From Bifidobacterium magnum (GTDB lineage Bacteria > Actinomycetota > Actinomycetes > Actinomycetales > Bifidobacteriaceae), in contig NZ_JGZB01000003.1 in assembly GCF_000741255.1 (NCBI RefSeq), forward strand, positions 248,001 to 312,000: a stretch of 64,000 bases of DNA, given 5' to 3'. Below the pieces are notes generated by a model. That model made no database searches, was not told where the DNA came from, and saw nothing but the letters and a program-made list of their open reading frames with translations. Position 1 is the stretch's first letter. Each line of letters begins with the position of its first letter. Below are positions 19,455 through 28,828 of the stretch, piece by piece. The position numbers were made by a program, and so were the translations under genes.

Positions 19455-20369
19455 ATGACTGGAACTGGCCTGAATCACGGTCGCAAATCCGGTATGGATT
19501 TCGGCTCGCGCTTGAGCAAATCGATGCATGAATACGGGCCGTTGTGCGTGGGCATTGATCCGCACCGCCAACTGTTGCAAGAGTGGGGATACAATGTCGA
19601 CGCCCAGGGCGCGGAGCTGTTCGCCATGCGCATGCTCCAGGCGGCCTATGGACGCGCCGCGGCCGTCAAGTTCCAGCTGTCCATGTTCGAGCGCTACGGG
19701 TCGCAAGGATTCGCGGCGCTCGAACGCGTGCTGTATGCGGCACGGCAAATGCACATCATCACCATTGTCGACTGCCTGCACGGAGGCCTGCCCACCACCA
19801 TTTCGGCGTTCTCCGACGCGTATTTCCACCCCGATTCGCCGCTGCACGCCGACGCGATCACGATGCTGCCGTATTACGGGGCCCGTTCGCTGATGGGCGT
19901 GATCGGCGACGCGCTCGAAGAGCAATGCGGCGTGTTTGTGGCGTCGCTCACTTCCAACGAGGAAGGCGCCAGCCTGCAGACGGCCGTGCGCCAGTCGGGC
20001 GAATACAAAGGCAAAACCGTCGCGTACGGCATTGCGCACATGGCTCAGAAATTCAATGAATCGGCCAATGGCATGGGATCGGTGGGGCTCATTATCGGCG
20101 CCACGATCAGCCAGTGGTTGCAGGATTCCGAGGTCGCTCCCGCCAGCTTTACAGGCCCTATTCTCTCCCCGGGGTATGGTTGGCAAGGTGCTGAAGCGGA
20201 CGATTTGCGGCAAGTATTTCGGGGGACCAATGGTAATGTACTCGTTACCGTTTCCCGCGGTATTGCCAAAAAGGGCCCCGATATCTCGTCATTGGCGCAA
20301 GCCACGGAATCGACGGCGCTGGATATTCGACAGGCATTGATGGACGTCTCGTTAGAAGGAGAGAGGTAG
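19455..20369 (+). CDS. pyrF: PyrF-type orotidine-5'-phosphate decarboxylase homolog, catalytic motif lost
   Basis: A 304-residue protein of the type 2 OMP decarboxylase family, placed after carB as in mycobacteria. Ligand-binding elements are kept: LCVGIDPH (Asp35), VKFQLSMFE (Lys72), YYGARSL and the phosphate-binding SRGI with Arg268. The catalytic D-x-K-x-x-D, normally DAKRGD, reads D106-C-L-H-G-G111, so the proton-donating Lys is Leu and the last Asp is Gly. The family mechanism needs both. Either this protein is no longer an OMP decarboxylase or it works with altered chemistry. The ATG at 19455 is the best start, since the in-frame ORF upstream overlaps carB. Its stop overlaps the gmk start. 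Confidence 0.85.
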   Translation: MTGTGLNHGRKSGMDFGSRLSKSMHEYGPLCVGIDPHRQLLQEWGYNVDAQGAELFAMRMLQAAYGRAAAVKFQLSMFERYGSQGFAALERVLYAARQMHIITIVDCLHGGLPTTISAFSDAYFHPDSPLHADAITMLPYYGARSLMGVIGDALEEQCGVFVASLTSNEEGASLQTAVRQSGEYKGKTVAYGIAHMAQKFNESANGMGSVGLIIGATISQWLQDSEVAPASFTGPILSPGYGWQGAEADDLRQVFRGTNGNVLVTVSRGIAKKGPDISSLAQATESTALDIRQALMDVSLEGER

Positions 20370-20968
20370 TGGAGGACGCACGCGTCAAGCAGGGTGGACG
20401 ACTTATTGTGCTTACAGGTCCTACGGCGGTAGGAAAAGGAACCGTGGAGGCCGCGCTGCGCGCCAAGCACCCCGATGTCTGGGTGTCGGTTTCGGCGACC
20501 ACCCGCGCACCGCGTCCGGGCGAGCAGAACGGCATTACCTACTGGTTCATGAGCGAAGACGAATTTGCCCGCGAAGAGGCCGCCGGCGACTTCCTCGAGA
20601 CGGCGCTCGTCCACGGCATGGCCCATTACGGCACGCCGTTGGCTCCCGTGCTGGAACATTTGGCCTCCAACACGCCCACCATTTTGGAAATCGACTTGCA
20701 GGGCGCGCGCCGTGTCAAGGAACGCGCCGCCGAACTGGGCCTTGATGTGGAATACGTGTTCTTGGCGCCGCCAAGCTTTGAGGAGCTGGTTCACCGCCTC
20801 GTCGGCCGCGGCACGGAAAACGAGGAGCAGCGCAAGCGCCGCCTGGAAACCGCGAAGGTGGAGCTCGCCAGCGAATCGGAGTTCGACGTGACGATCGTGA
20901 ACAACACGGTGGACGAGTCCGCCGAGGAACTGTGGAACATCATCGCCGAGGAATACGGATTGGCGTAA
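20369..20968 (+). CDS. gmk: Guanylate kinase
   Basis: A 199-residue kinase that phosphorylates GMP to GDP with ATP. The P-loop is GPTAVGKGT near residue 17, the GMP-binding signature SVSATTRAPRPGE follows, and LEIDLQGARRV and RGTENEEQRKRRL (lid) come in order. The GTG start shares a base with the stop of the PyrF-like gene and follows AAGGAGAGAGG, so the two are translationally linked. A terminator follows at 21013. Confidence 0.96.
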   Translation: MEDARVKQGGRLIVLTGPTAVGKGTVEAALRAKHPDVWVSVSATTRAPRPGEQNGITYWFMSEDEFAREEAAGDFLETALVHGMAHYGTPLAPVLEHLASNTPTILEIDLQGARRVKERAAELGLDVEYVFLAPPSFEELVHRLVGRGTENEEQRKRRLETAKVELASESEFDVTIVNNTVDESAEELWNIIAEEYGLA

Positions 20969-21012
20969 GCCGCGGGGGTCATGCGCCCATACGCAATACG
21001 CAATACGACGAA

Positions 21013-21047
21013 AAGGGGCTGTAGCGCATTTTGCGTCGCAGCCCCTT
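21013..21047. terminator. Two-sided terminator between gmk and ilvD
   Basis: AAGGGGCTG pairs with CAGCCCCTT around a loop that itself can fold (GCGCA with TGCGT). It lies between convergent genes with A and T residues on its flanks and can serve both strands. Confidence 0.8.
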
Positions 21048-21066
21048 CTTTGCTCTTGTTGCCCCG

Positions 21067-22926
21067 TCAGTCGAGTCCGGAAAGCCGGTCAATGAGCTCA
21101 GGATCACGCGTGGCGCCCTTGTCTGCGGAACGCGCGAACGCGGCGTAGGCCTTGAGCGCCTGCGACACCTTGCGGTCGCGGTGCGCCTTGTAGCCGTCGC
21201 CGGCTTCGAGCTCCTTGCGGCGCGTCTCGAGCTCCTCGTCGCTTACCAGCATGTCGATGGTGCGGTTGGGAATGTCGATACGGATGATGTCCCCGTTGCG
21301 CACCAGCGCGATGGGACCCTTGCTTGCCGCTTCCGGAGCCACATGGCCTATGGACAGGCCCGAAGATCCTCCCGAGTACCGTCCATCCGTGATCAGAGCC
21401 ACGTCCTTGCCGATGCCCTTGCCTTTGACGAACGAAGTGGGGTAGAGCATTTCCTGCATACCGGGGCCGCCCTTGGGTCCTTCGTAGCGGATGATCAGCG
21501 CTTGGCCGGGCTGAAGCGTGTCGTTGAGAATGACCTCGATGGCTTGCTCCTGGGATTCGACCACGAGTGCGGGCCCTTCGAAATTCCAGATTTCTTTGGG
21601 CACGCCGGCCGTTTTCACCACGCATCCGTCGGGTGCGAGATTGCCGCGCAGCACCGCGAGTCCGCCTTCCGTCACGGCCGGATGGTCAATGTCGTGGATG
21701 GCGCCCTCGACGCGGTCGGTGTCCAGCTGCTCGAACAGCGTGGTATGCGTCCAGGGTTGCGGCGAAGTGATGCCGCCCGGCGCCGCCATGTACAGGCGTC
21801 GCGCCTCTTCGGTACAGGTGGGGCGCATGATGTCCCAATCGGCAAGCTTGGCTTCCAAGGACGGGTAGTCCACCGAATGCGTGTCGCGGTGCAGTTTGCC
21901 GGCCCGGTCCAACTCGCCGAGAATGCCCGTAATACCGCCTGCGCGGTGCACGTCGGAAATCTCCCACGGGCCGGAAGGCGAGGCCTTGCAGATGCACGGC
22001 ACCGTATGGCTGATGCGTTCGATGTCGTCAAGCGTGAAGTCCACGTCCGCGCTTTGTGCCATCGCAAGAATGTGGAGCACGGTGTTTGTAGAGCCTCCCA
22101 TGGCCACGTCCATCGTCATGGCGTTTTCAAACGCGTGCTTCGTGGCGATTGAGCGCGGCAGCACGCTTTCGTCGTCCTCGTGATAGTAGCGGTTCGCCAG
22201 CTTCACTATGGCTTCGCCCGCTTTGGAGAACAGGTCCTTGCGGTAGGTGTGCGAGGCGAGAATCGTGCCGTTGCCCGGAAGCGCCAAGCCGATGGCCTCG
22301 GTCAGGCAGTTCATGGAATTGGCCGTGAACATGCCCGCGCACGAGCCGCAGGTGGGGCAGACGGACTGCTCGTAGGCGAGCACATCCTCGTCGCTCATCG
22401 TGTCGTCAGCCGACGCGTACATCACGTCGATGAGATCCGTATGCTCGCGCACGCGCCCGTCGGGCAAGACGGTGGTGCCCGCCTCCATGGGGCCGCCCGA
22501 CACGAAAATCGTGGGAATGTTCAGGCGCAACGCCGCCATAAGCATGCCCGGCGTGATCTTGTCGCAATTGGAAATGCAAATAAGCGCGTCGGCGCAATGC
22601 GCATTCACCTGGTATTCCACGGTGTCCGCGATAATGTCGCGGCTGGGCAGCGAATAGAGCATGCCCGTATGCCCCATGGCGATGCCGTCGTCCACGGCCA
22701 TCGTGTTGAATTCGCGCGGAATGCCGCCCGCACGTTTGACGGCCTCGCTGACAAGGCGTCCCACTTTGTTTAGGTGCACATGTCCCGGTACGAATTCGTC
22801 GAACGAATTGGCCACGGCGACAATGGGCTTGCCGAAATCCTTGCCGTCCACGCCGGCCGCGCGGTATAGGGCGCGCGCGCCCGCGAAAATACGGTCGTTC
22901 ATAATGGTCGCTGATCTCATCTTCAT
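21067..22926 (-). CDS. ilvD: Dihydroxy-acid dehydratase
   Basis: A 619-residue iron-sulfur dehydratase making the 2-keto acid precursors of valine, isoleucine and leucine/pantothenate. The cluster cysteines are in [10 protein letters not shown] and [19 protein letters not shown], as in long-chain IlvD with a 4Fe-4S or 2Fe-2S centre. The N-terminus [21 protein letters not shown] matches the family, and [16 protein letters not shown] lies near the C-terminus. Starts at 22926 and 22920 are both possible, and neither has a strong ribosome binding site. It sits alone on the minus strand between gmk and rpoZ, which are neighbours in many actinobacteria. Confidence 0.95.
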   Translation of the reverse strand: MKMRSATIMNDRIFAGARALYRAAGVDGKDFGKPIVAVANSFDEFVPGHVHLNKVGRLVSEAVKRAGGIPREFNTMAVDDGIAMGHTGMLYSLPSRDIIADTVEYQVNAHCADALICISNCDKITPGMLMAALRLNIPTIFVSGGPMEAGTTVLPDGRVREHTDLIDVMYASADDTMSDEDVLAYEQSVCPTCGSCAGMFTANSMNCLTEAIGLALPGNGTILASHTYRKDLFSKAGEAIVKLANRYYHEDDESVLPRSIATKHAFENAMTMDVAMGGSTNTVLHILAMAQSADVDFTLDDIERISHTVPCICKASPSGPWEISDVHRAGGITGILGELDRAGKLHRDTHSVDYPSLEAKLADWDIMRPTCTEEARRLYMAAPGGITSPQPWTHTTLFEQLDTDRVEGAIHDIDHPAVTEGGLAVLRGNLAPDGCVVKTAGVPKEIWNFEGPALVVESQEQAIEVILNDTLQPGQALIIRYEGPKGGPGMQEMLYPTSFVKGKGIGKDVALITDGRYSGGSSGLSIGHVAPEAASKGPIALVRNGDIIRIDIPNRTIDMLVSDEELETRRKELEAGDGYKAHRDRKVSQALKAYAAFARSADKGATRDPELIDRLSGLD

Positions 22927-23091
22927 ACCGTCTCATATACCTGAAGAAAGGGGCTTCGTGTAGGATGCTCCCATCATGTGGGCGCCTATATGAGACAGCG
23001 GTATTCGCGGCTCTTGGCAATGTCCCGTTAACGCGGTAATCTTGCTTGCTTGGAAGAGCATATTTAGTGTCTACGATTGGGAGATTCAACT

Positions 23092-23376
23092 ATGGCATTC
23101 GGCACCGAGCCTACTCCAACTGGTCTTGCAGATCCGCCTATCGACGATCTGATGGAGCACGCGGATTCGAAGTATGCATTGGCCATTTTCGCCGCCAAGC
23201 GTGCGCGCCAGATCAACTCCTACTTCACCCAGCTCAACGAAGGTCTGCTGCAGAACGTCGGCCCGCTGGTCGAGTACCAGAACAACGAGAAGCCGCTGTC
23301 CATCGCATTCCGTGAGATTAACGAGGGCCTGCTCGAAGAGACGCTCGGTGAAGACGATCTGAGCGAAGGCAACTGA
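23092..23376 (+). CDS. rpoZ: RNA polymerase omega subunit
   Basis: A 94-residue protein matching actinobacterial omega: [30 protein letters not shown] contains the conserved D-x-x-S-K-Y and AAKRARQI blocks, and [14 protein letters not shown] is the second conserved region. Omega stabilises the beta' subunit during RNA polymerase assembly. ATG 23092 follows GGGAG and is preferred over an in-frame GTG at 23077. It lies on the plus strand before metK, with 115 bases between. Confidence 0.92.
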   Translation: MAFGTEPTPTGLADPPIDDLMEHADSKYALAIFAAKRARQINSYFTQLNEGLLQNVGPLVEYQNNEKPLSIAFREINEGLLEETLGEDDLSEGN

Positions 23377-23393
23377 TAGTCGTTCCATCCTGC

Positions 23394-23461
23394 CGCGAGC
23401 GCTCGCGAGACAGGTGACCATAACACCCCGGATTACGCAATGTTGTTCGGGGCTATTTTTT
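23394..23461 (+). promoter_or_regulatory. rpoZ-metK intergenic region with palindrome and weak hairpin
   Basis: A perfect 14-bp palindrome, CGCGAGCGCTCGCG (23394-23407), lies 17 bases after rpoZ. Further on, CCCCGGA can pair with TTCGGGG (about 23426-23452) before a run of seven T, a weak but plausible terminator. The metK start site follows with GAGGAG. Their separate roles are not established. Confidence 0.4.
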
Positions 23462-23491
23462 TGAATGTCCGTTTTATATTGAGGAGTTAAG

Positions 23492-24712
23492 TTGGCTGAA
23501 CGGAAGTTGATTTCCGCCGAATCGGTGACCGAAGGACATCCGGACAAAATTTGCGACCAGATTTCGGACGCGATTCTCGACGACATGTTGCGTCAGGATC
23601 CGCATTCGCATGTTGCGGTGGAAACCTGCGCCACGAAGGGCCAATTCTTCGTGTTCGGCGAGGTGACGAGCGAGGGATACAGCGACATCCAGACCATCGT
23701 GCGTTCCGTGGTACGCGATATCGGTTATACGAGTTCCCAGATCGGCCTAGACGCCGATTCGTGCGGCGTGGTCGTCTCGATCAGCGACCAGAGCGCGGAA
23801 ATCAACCAGGGCGTCGCCCGCTTGTCGCGCGACGAGGAAAGTGTCGCGAGCCGCGAGCGCCGTTACGAATCGCAGGGCGCCGGCGACCAAGGCGTCATGT
23901 TCGGCTACGCCAGCGACGAGACCGACACGCTGATGCCGTTGCCGATCTATTTGGCCCACCGTTTGGCCAAGCGTCTGACCGATGTGCGCAAGAGCGGCGA
24001 GGTGCCGTTCCTGCGTCCGGACGGCAAGACGCAGGTCACCATTGAGTATGGCGACCACGACGAGCCTGTGCGTCTCGACACGGTGCTTATTTCCACCCAG
24101 CATGATCCGACCGTGGACCAAAAGTGGCTTAAGGACCAGCTCAAGGCCCGCGTGATCGATCCTGTGCTGGCCGAGGTGCTCGATCCTTCCATCGACGTTT
24201 CGGGCTACCGCGTGCTGGTCAACCCGACCGGTTCGTTCATCATGGGCGGTCCGGCGGCGGACGCAGGCCTTACGGGCCGCAAGATCATTGTGGACACATA
24301 TGGCGGTGCCGCGCACCATGGCGGTGGCGCGTTCTCCGGCAAGGATCCGAGCAAGGTGGACCGTTCCGCGGCATATGCGGCGCGTTGGGTGGCCAAGAAC
24401 ATTGTGGCCGCGGGCCTTGCGCACAAGGCCGAGGTGCAGGTCGCGTACGCTATTGGCGTGGCCGATCCCGTATCGGTGAATGTGGAAACTTTCGGCACGG
24501 AGCAGGGCGTGACACGCGATCAGATCCAGCAGGCCGTGCGCGAGGTGTTCGATTTGCGTCCGGCCGCCATTATCGACGAGCTTGACCTGATGCGTCCGAT
24601 TTACGCGAAGACCGCCGCGTACGGCCATTTCGGCAGGCAGGATCCCGATTTCACTTGGGAGCATACGAATAAGGTCGAGCAGCTGCGCGACGCCATCGCG
24701 GCGCTAGACTGA
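23492..24712 (+). CDS. metK: S-adenosylmethionine synthetase
   Basis: A 406-residue enzyme making SAM from methionine and ATP, of normal length. [24 protein letters not shown] is the N-terminal substrate-binding block, [12 protein letters not shown] and [19 protein letters not shown] are the two family signatures, and the C-terminal DFTWE follows. TTG 23492 is the start, five bases after GAGGAG. I looked for a SAM riboswitch upstream and found none. priA starts 6 bases after its stop. Confidence 0.97.
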   Translation: MAERKLISAESVTEGHPDKICDQISDAILDDMLRQDPHSHVAVETCATKGQFFVFGEVTSEGYSDIQTIVRSVVRDIGYTSSQIGLDADSCGVVVSISDQSAEINQGVARLSRDEESVASRERRYESQGAGDQGVMFGYASDETDTLMPLPIYLAHRLAKRLTDVRKSGEVPFLRPDGKTQVTIEYGDHDEPVRLDTVLISTQHDPTVDQKWLKDQLKARVIDPVLAEVLDPSIDVSGYRVLVNPTGSFIMGGPAADAGLTGRKIIVDTYGGAAHHGGGAFSGKDPSKVDRSAAYAARWVAKNIVAAGLAHKAEVQVAYAIGVADPVSVNVETFGTEQGVTRDQIQQAVREVFDLRPAAIIDELDLMRPIYAKTAAYGHFGRQDPDFTWEHTNKVEQLRDAIAALD

Positions 24713-24718
24713 GCAATT

Positions 24719-26965
24719 ATGAGTGAATCCTTGCAACAGCCCACCTTCGACGGCCTGTCCGCGCGCAAACGTCGCACTTCACGGACGCAACCGAAGGCGC
24801 GGGCTGTTGCCAAGCGCAATCCGATCGCCCATGTGGCGCTGAACGTGCAGGCGCCCCATTTGGGGCGCCTGTTTGATTATCAGGTGTTGGAGGACCAGGA
24901 CGAGCTGGCTGTGCCCGGTGCGCTGGTCAGCGTGCGCTTCGGCCAGCGCGCCCGCGTGCATGGCGTGATCTGGAGCAGGGACGACACCACGTCGGTTCCC
25001 GCGAACGCCTTGAAACCGTTGACGCAGGTGATGTCGGCCCAGCCGCTCGTACCTGAATCGTTGCGCGAGGACATTGTGGCCGTTGCCCGAGCCTATGGCG
25101 GCACTCCCGCCAACGTGCTGCGCAACGCCGTGCCCACCTATGTGAAAAAAGTCGACAAGGAATACACTGTCACAGTTCAAAAGCTCGATCTTGGCGTTCC
25201 CGTGTTGCCTGAGGACGTGCGTGCACGCGTGGAAGCGCAGTATGGGGTGTTGCTGGAGCGCTACGAGCGAGCCGAAACATTGAGGCGCGCCCAGGAGGAT
25301 CATGCATTCGCGTCGTTCATCTGGGACTGCATGCCCGGCACCGACGTGTGGGCGCGCGACCTTGCCACGCTTGCCGCGCACCATGTGGCACGCGGCGAGC
25401 AGGCCGTGCTGGTCATGCCCACGCAGCGCCATGTGCAACGCATGGTCAAGGCGCTGCAACGGCTGGGACTGGAACGGTATTCGCTTCCCGAAGACTTGGA
25501 CCATTACGACGCGCGCGCCGTGGTGGGCGTGCTCGACGCGTCGCTGACGCCTCCCGAGCGGTGTGCGTCGTATTTGGCGGTGCGCGACGGCCTCATTCGC
25601 TGTGTGGTGGGCGTGCGCTCGGCCATGTATGCGCCTGTCGAGGACCATGCGTTGTGGGTGATGTTCGACGATTGCGCCTACCAGAACGCCGACGGCAACA
25701 TGCCCCACGCCAATGCGCGTGGCGTGCTGCGTTTGCGCGCACAGGCACATGGCGGCATTTTCCTCGCCGCGGGCAACGCGCGCAGCGCGACCAGCGAATG
25801 GGAAACGGGCGACCAGGTGGTGGCCACTTCCGTGGGAGGCCCCAGCACGGGGCTGCACCCCATGTCCGACGCGTTACGTCCTGTCATGCCGCAAGTAAGA
25901 TGGCTCAACCGCGACGAACTGGCGCGCATGGCGGACCCCACCATGGGCGCGCGCATTCCGCATACCGCTGTGCGCGCCATACGCCAGGCGTTGCGCTACG
26001 GACCCGTGTTGTTGTCCATTCCCCACGACGGCATCAGCGAATCGCTCAGCTGCGCACACTGCTTGCGCCAGGCGCGGTGCATGCGCTGTTCGGGACCCCT
26101 GGTGCGCACGGCGCAACAGTCGGTACGCTGCCAATGGTGCGCGGCCGCGGCCGGCGACTGGACGTGTCCGCATTGCCATCACGACAAGCTGCGCGTCATC
26201 CGCGTGGGTGCGGCCGGCACCATACAGGAATTGCGCGGCCTATTCCGCGACGTGCCGCTGGTAGTATCAAGCGCCGCAGCGCCGCAGGGAATCCTCGAAT
26301 CCGTGGACAGCGCGCCGAAAATCGTGGTGGCGCCCGTGGGCGATGAGCCGCGCGTCACGGCGGGGGAGGGCACGACGGCCGCCTATCAGGCCGTCGCGAT
26401 TCTGGACGCGTGGACGAGCCTGTATGAACGGGGACTCGACGCATATACGGAAACGTTGAACCGTTGGATGCATGTGGTGTCGTTGTGCGCGCCGCGCACG
26501 CATGGCGGTGTGGCGCTGGTGCTGGGCGAAACGGACGCCGTGCTCGTCAACGCCCTGTCCACGTGGAACAGCGCCGTGCTTGCCCGCCAGGAATGCGAGG
26601 AGCGCCAGGAAGCCGTGCTGCCGCCCGCCATCAGCGCGGCCACCATATGGGGGGATCGCGAAACGGTGATGGATATGCTGGACGCCATTGGCGTACGCGG
26701 CGCGGGAGAGTGGGCCACGCTTCCCGCATCGCAAGGCGGGATGCCGGCCGTGCTGGGTCCCGTTCCCATCGCCCCTCCGCGTACGCTCGCACACCGCGAC
26801 CGCATGATGGAAGGCATGAACGACCGCGTCAAAGCCGTGGTGCGCGTGCCGACCGCGTCGCGCGACGCTTTGGCGCGACGCCTGGCCGCGGCGTCGGCGC
26901 GTTTCGGCGCCCAAGGCGCGCAGAAGGAACTCAAATACCACATGGATCCCAAAGACCTCATGTAA
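24719..26965 (+). CDS. priA: PriA-like primosomal protein N' lacking helicase motifs
   Basis: A 748-residue PriA homolog. The N-terminal DNA-binding domain is recognisable (APHLGRLFDYQVLEDQ, VSVRFGQRARVHGVIW), and the zinc-binding insert is complete, with paired cysteines from CAHCLRQARCMRC to CQWCAAA and CPHCHHDK. The helicase core is not functional by motif: where GSGKT is expected the protein reads DCMPGTDVWARD, and the DEEH box reads FDDC. Such helicase-dead PriA proteins occur across actinobacteria, where the protein may act in replication restart by binding forks without unwinding. It is transcribed with metK. Confidence 0.88.
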   Translation: MSESLQQPTFDGLSARKRRTSRTQPKARAVAKRNPIAHVALNVQAPHLGRLFDYQVLEDQDELAVPGALVSVRFGQRARVHGVIWSRDDTTSVPANALKPLTQVMSAQPLVPESLREDIVAVARAYGGTPANVLRNAVPTYVKKVDKEYTVTVQKLDLGVPVLPEDVRARVEAQYGVLLERYERAETLRRAQEDHAFASFIWDCMPGTDVWARDLATLAAHHVARGEQAVLVMPTQRHVQRMVKALQRLGLERYSLPEDLDHYDARAVVGVLDASLTPPERCASYLAVRDGLIRCVVGVRSAMYAPVEDHALWVMFDDCAYQNADGNMPHANARGVLRLRAQAHGGIFLAAGNARSATSEWETGDQVVATSVGGPSTGLHPMSDALRPVMPQVRWLNRDELARMADPTMGARIPHTAVRAIRQALRYGPVLLSIPHDGISESLSCAHCLRQARCMRCSGPLVRTAQQSVRCQWCAAAAGDWTCPHCHHDKLRVIRVGAAGTIQELRGLFRDVPLVVSSAAAPQGILESVDSAPKIVVAPVGDEPRVTAGEGTTAAYQAVAILDAWTSLYERGLDAYTETLNRWMHVVSLCAPRTHGGVALVLGETDAVLVNALSTWNSAVLARQECEERQEAVLPPAISAATIWGDRETVMDMLDAIGVRGAGEWATLPASQGGMPAVLGPVPIAPPRTLAHRDRMMEGMNDRVKAVVRVPTASRDALARRLAAASARFGAQGAQKELKYHMDPKDLM

Positions 26966-26998
26966 GCTAGGCGTCGGCCGTTACCAGAAAGGGACGTG

Positions 26999-27730
26999 AT
27001 GAACACGAACAACAATATTGCCGCGGCATGGCCGGGAGACCCGCACCTGCCCCATGACGAGGTGGTGGCGCGCGGCAACGCCGCGTACGCGCAAGGCATG
27101 CCGCTTACCGATGTGATCTTTGATTTCGGCAACGTATTGATCCAATGGGACGCCGAGTCGGTGATGCTGCCGCGCTACAGCGAGGAATTGACGCGCCGGT
27201 TCTTCACCAACGAGTATTCGGGATTTTTCGACGCGTGCAACATGCTGGACAAGGGCGAGCCCACCGAACTCGCCTATGCGTATGTGCGCGAACATTACGG
27301 CGACCAGTGGGCGGACATGCTGCGCTACTACCACGAGAATTTCGTGGATTCGTTGCACGGCACCGTGCCCGGAGCCCGCATGCTCGTACAGGATTTGAAA
27401 CGCGCGGGCATTGGCGTATGGGGATTGAGCAACTGGGACAAGGAGACGTTCCCGATCGCCAAGCGCCAGGTGGACGTGTTCGACGAGCTTGACGGCATGG
27501 TGGTCTCCGGCTATGTGGGCCGCATCAAACCGCACGCCGACATTTTCGAGTTCGCGCTCGAACAATTCGGCATCGACCGCGCCACCAGCGTGTTCGTCGA
27601 CGACCGTTCCGGCAACGTGATGGGCGCGAACGCCGTGGGCATGCGCGCCATCCAGTTCCAGGATCCGCGCAAACTGCGTACTATGCTTATTGCGATGGGA
27701 GCCGACATTCCGCAAGTCGCGGAAGCGTAA
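26999..27730 (+). CDS. HAD-superfamily phosphatase-like protein
   Basis: A 243-residue HAD subfamily IA-type protein with an N-terminal extension of about 37 residues. Motif I is FDFGNVLIQWD, where Asp42 would be the nucleophile and the usual second Asp is absent, as in YihX-like sugar-phosphate phosphatases. Motif II Ser lies in GLSNWDKE, the motif III Lys in GRIKPHADIF, and motif IV is SVFVDDRSGNV. The cap is alpha-helical. ATG 26999 follows AAAGGG and is preferred to the GTG three bases upstream. It lies between priA and fmt, where def is found in many bacteria. The substrate is unknown. Confidence 0.85.
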   Translation: MNTNNNIAAAWPGDPHLPHDEVVARGNAAYAQGMPLTDVIFDFGNVLIQWDAESVMLPRYSEELTRRFFTNEYSGFFDACNMLDKGEPTELAYAYVREHYGDQWADMLRYYHENFVDSLHGTVPGARMLVQDLKRAGIGVWGLSNWDKETFPIAKRQVDVFDELDGMVVSGYVGRIKPHADIFEFALEQFGIDRATSVFVDDRSGNVMGANAVGMRAIQFQDPRKLRTMLIAMGADIPQVAEA

Positions 27731-27805
27731 GGGCGCACAGGCGCCGTTGACCGCGCCGCGCGGCGCGGAACATGATGTTTGGCCAGTTGGCAAGGAGGAG
27801 TAGCG

Positions 27806-28795
27806 ATGTTGCGAGTATTGTTTGTGGGCACGCCGGAAGTGGCCGTGCCGTCCCTGCACATGTTGGCGGCGGACAAGGACCATTTTGAAGTGGTGGCGGC
27901 CCTGACACGCCCCGACGCGCCCACGGGACGCGGCCGCAAGCTGCAGCCCAGCCCCGTCAAGCAGGCCGCGCTCGAATTGGGCATTCCCGTCATCGAATCG
28001 GACCCCAAGGAAGAGTGCTTCATCTCCGAGCTCAAGGCGACCGGCGCCCAGGCCGCGGCGATCGTCGCCTACGGCAAGATCCTCAAGCAGCCCGTGCTCG
28101 ACGCGCTGCCGATGGGCTGGTACAACCTGCACTTCTCGCTGTTGCCGCAGTGGCGTGGCGCCGCCCCCGTGCAGCGCGCCATCTGGGCGGGCGACACGCT
28201 TACGGGCGCGACCGTGTTCCGTTTGACCGCGGGCATGGATTGCGGTCCGATTCTGGCACAGTCGACCGTGCAAATCGGTGCGCATGAGACCTCGGGCGAG
28301 CTGTTGACGCGTCTGGCCGACGATGGCGCGCACCTGCTCGCCGCCTCGCTGGAAGCCATGGCCAGCGGCCAGATCATCCCGCAGGAGCAGCCGCAAGGCG
28401 CTTACGAAGTGGCCCAGAAAATCACGGTGGAAGACGCCCGCATGCGTTTTGACGTGCCTGCGTTCGCACTCGACCGCCAGATCCGCGCCTGCACGCCGCA
28501 TCCCGGCGCATGGTGCATGCTGCATACGGCGGCCGGCGACGAAGGCGAGACGCTCAAGCTCCATGTACTTGAAGAGACGCCCGTCTCCGTGGACGAATTG
28601 GACGCGGCCGGACGCCAGGTGGTGGAAGAGGGACTTGCCCCGGGCCAGCTGCGTGCCACGAAGCACCACGTGTTCGTGGGCACGGCCACGCAGCCCTTGG
28701 AACTGCTTACGGTTAAGGCGCAGGGACGCAAGCAGATGCGCGCGGCCGACTGGGCTCGCGGCGCACGCCTCGAATCCGGAGCCTACTGCGACTGA
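27806..28795 (+). CDS. fmt: Methionyl-tRNA formyltransferase
   Basis: A 329-residue enzyme that formylates initiator Met-tRNA with 10-formyl-THF. The N-terminal Rossmann-like domain has VLFVGTPEVAVPSL and GRGRKLQPSPVK, the catalytic block is NLHFSLLPQWRGAAPVQRAI, and TGMDCG-like TAGMDCGPIL follows. The C-terminal OB-fold tRNA-binding domain covers about residues 210-329. The ATG at 27806 follows AAGGAGGAG, so the longer upstream frame was rejected. Confidence 0.96.
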   Translation: MLRVLFVGTPEVAVPSLHMLAADKDHFEVVAALTRPDAPTGRGRKLQPSPVKQAALELGIPVIESDPKEECFISELKATGAQAAAIVAYGKILKQPVLDALPMGWYNLHFSLLPQWRGAAPVQRAIWAGDTLTGATVFRLTAGMDCGPILAQSTVQIGAHETSGELLTRLADDGAHLLAASLEAMASGQIIPQEQPQGAYEVAQKITVEDARMRFDVPAFALDRQIRACTPHPGAWCMLHTAAGDEGETLKLHVLEETPVSVDELDAAGRQVVEEGLAPGQLRATKHHVFVGTATQPLELLTVKAQGRKQMRAADWARGARLESGAYCD

Positions 28796-28828
28796 CGAAA
28801 ACGGGCATTCCGGAGCGGCCGCCCTCGG

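Noticed and set aside
23377..23491. Possible SAM riboswitch before metK
   Set aside because: None of the conserved SAM-I, SAM-II or SAM-III core sequences are visible, and the gap is short.
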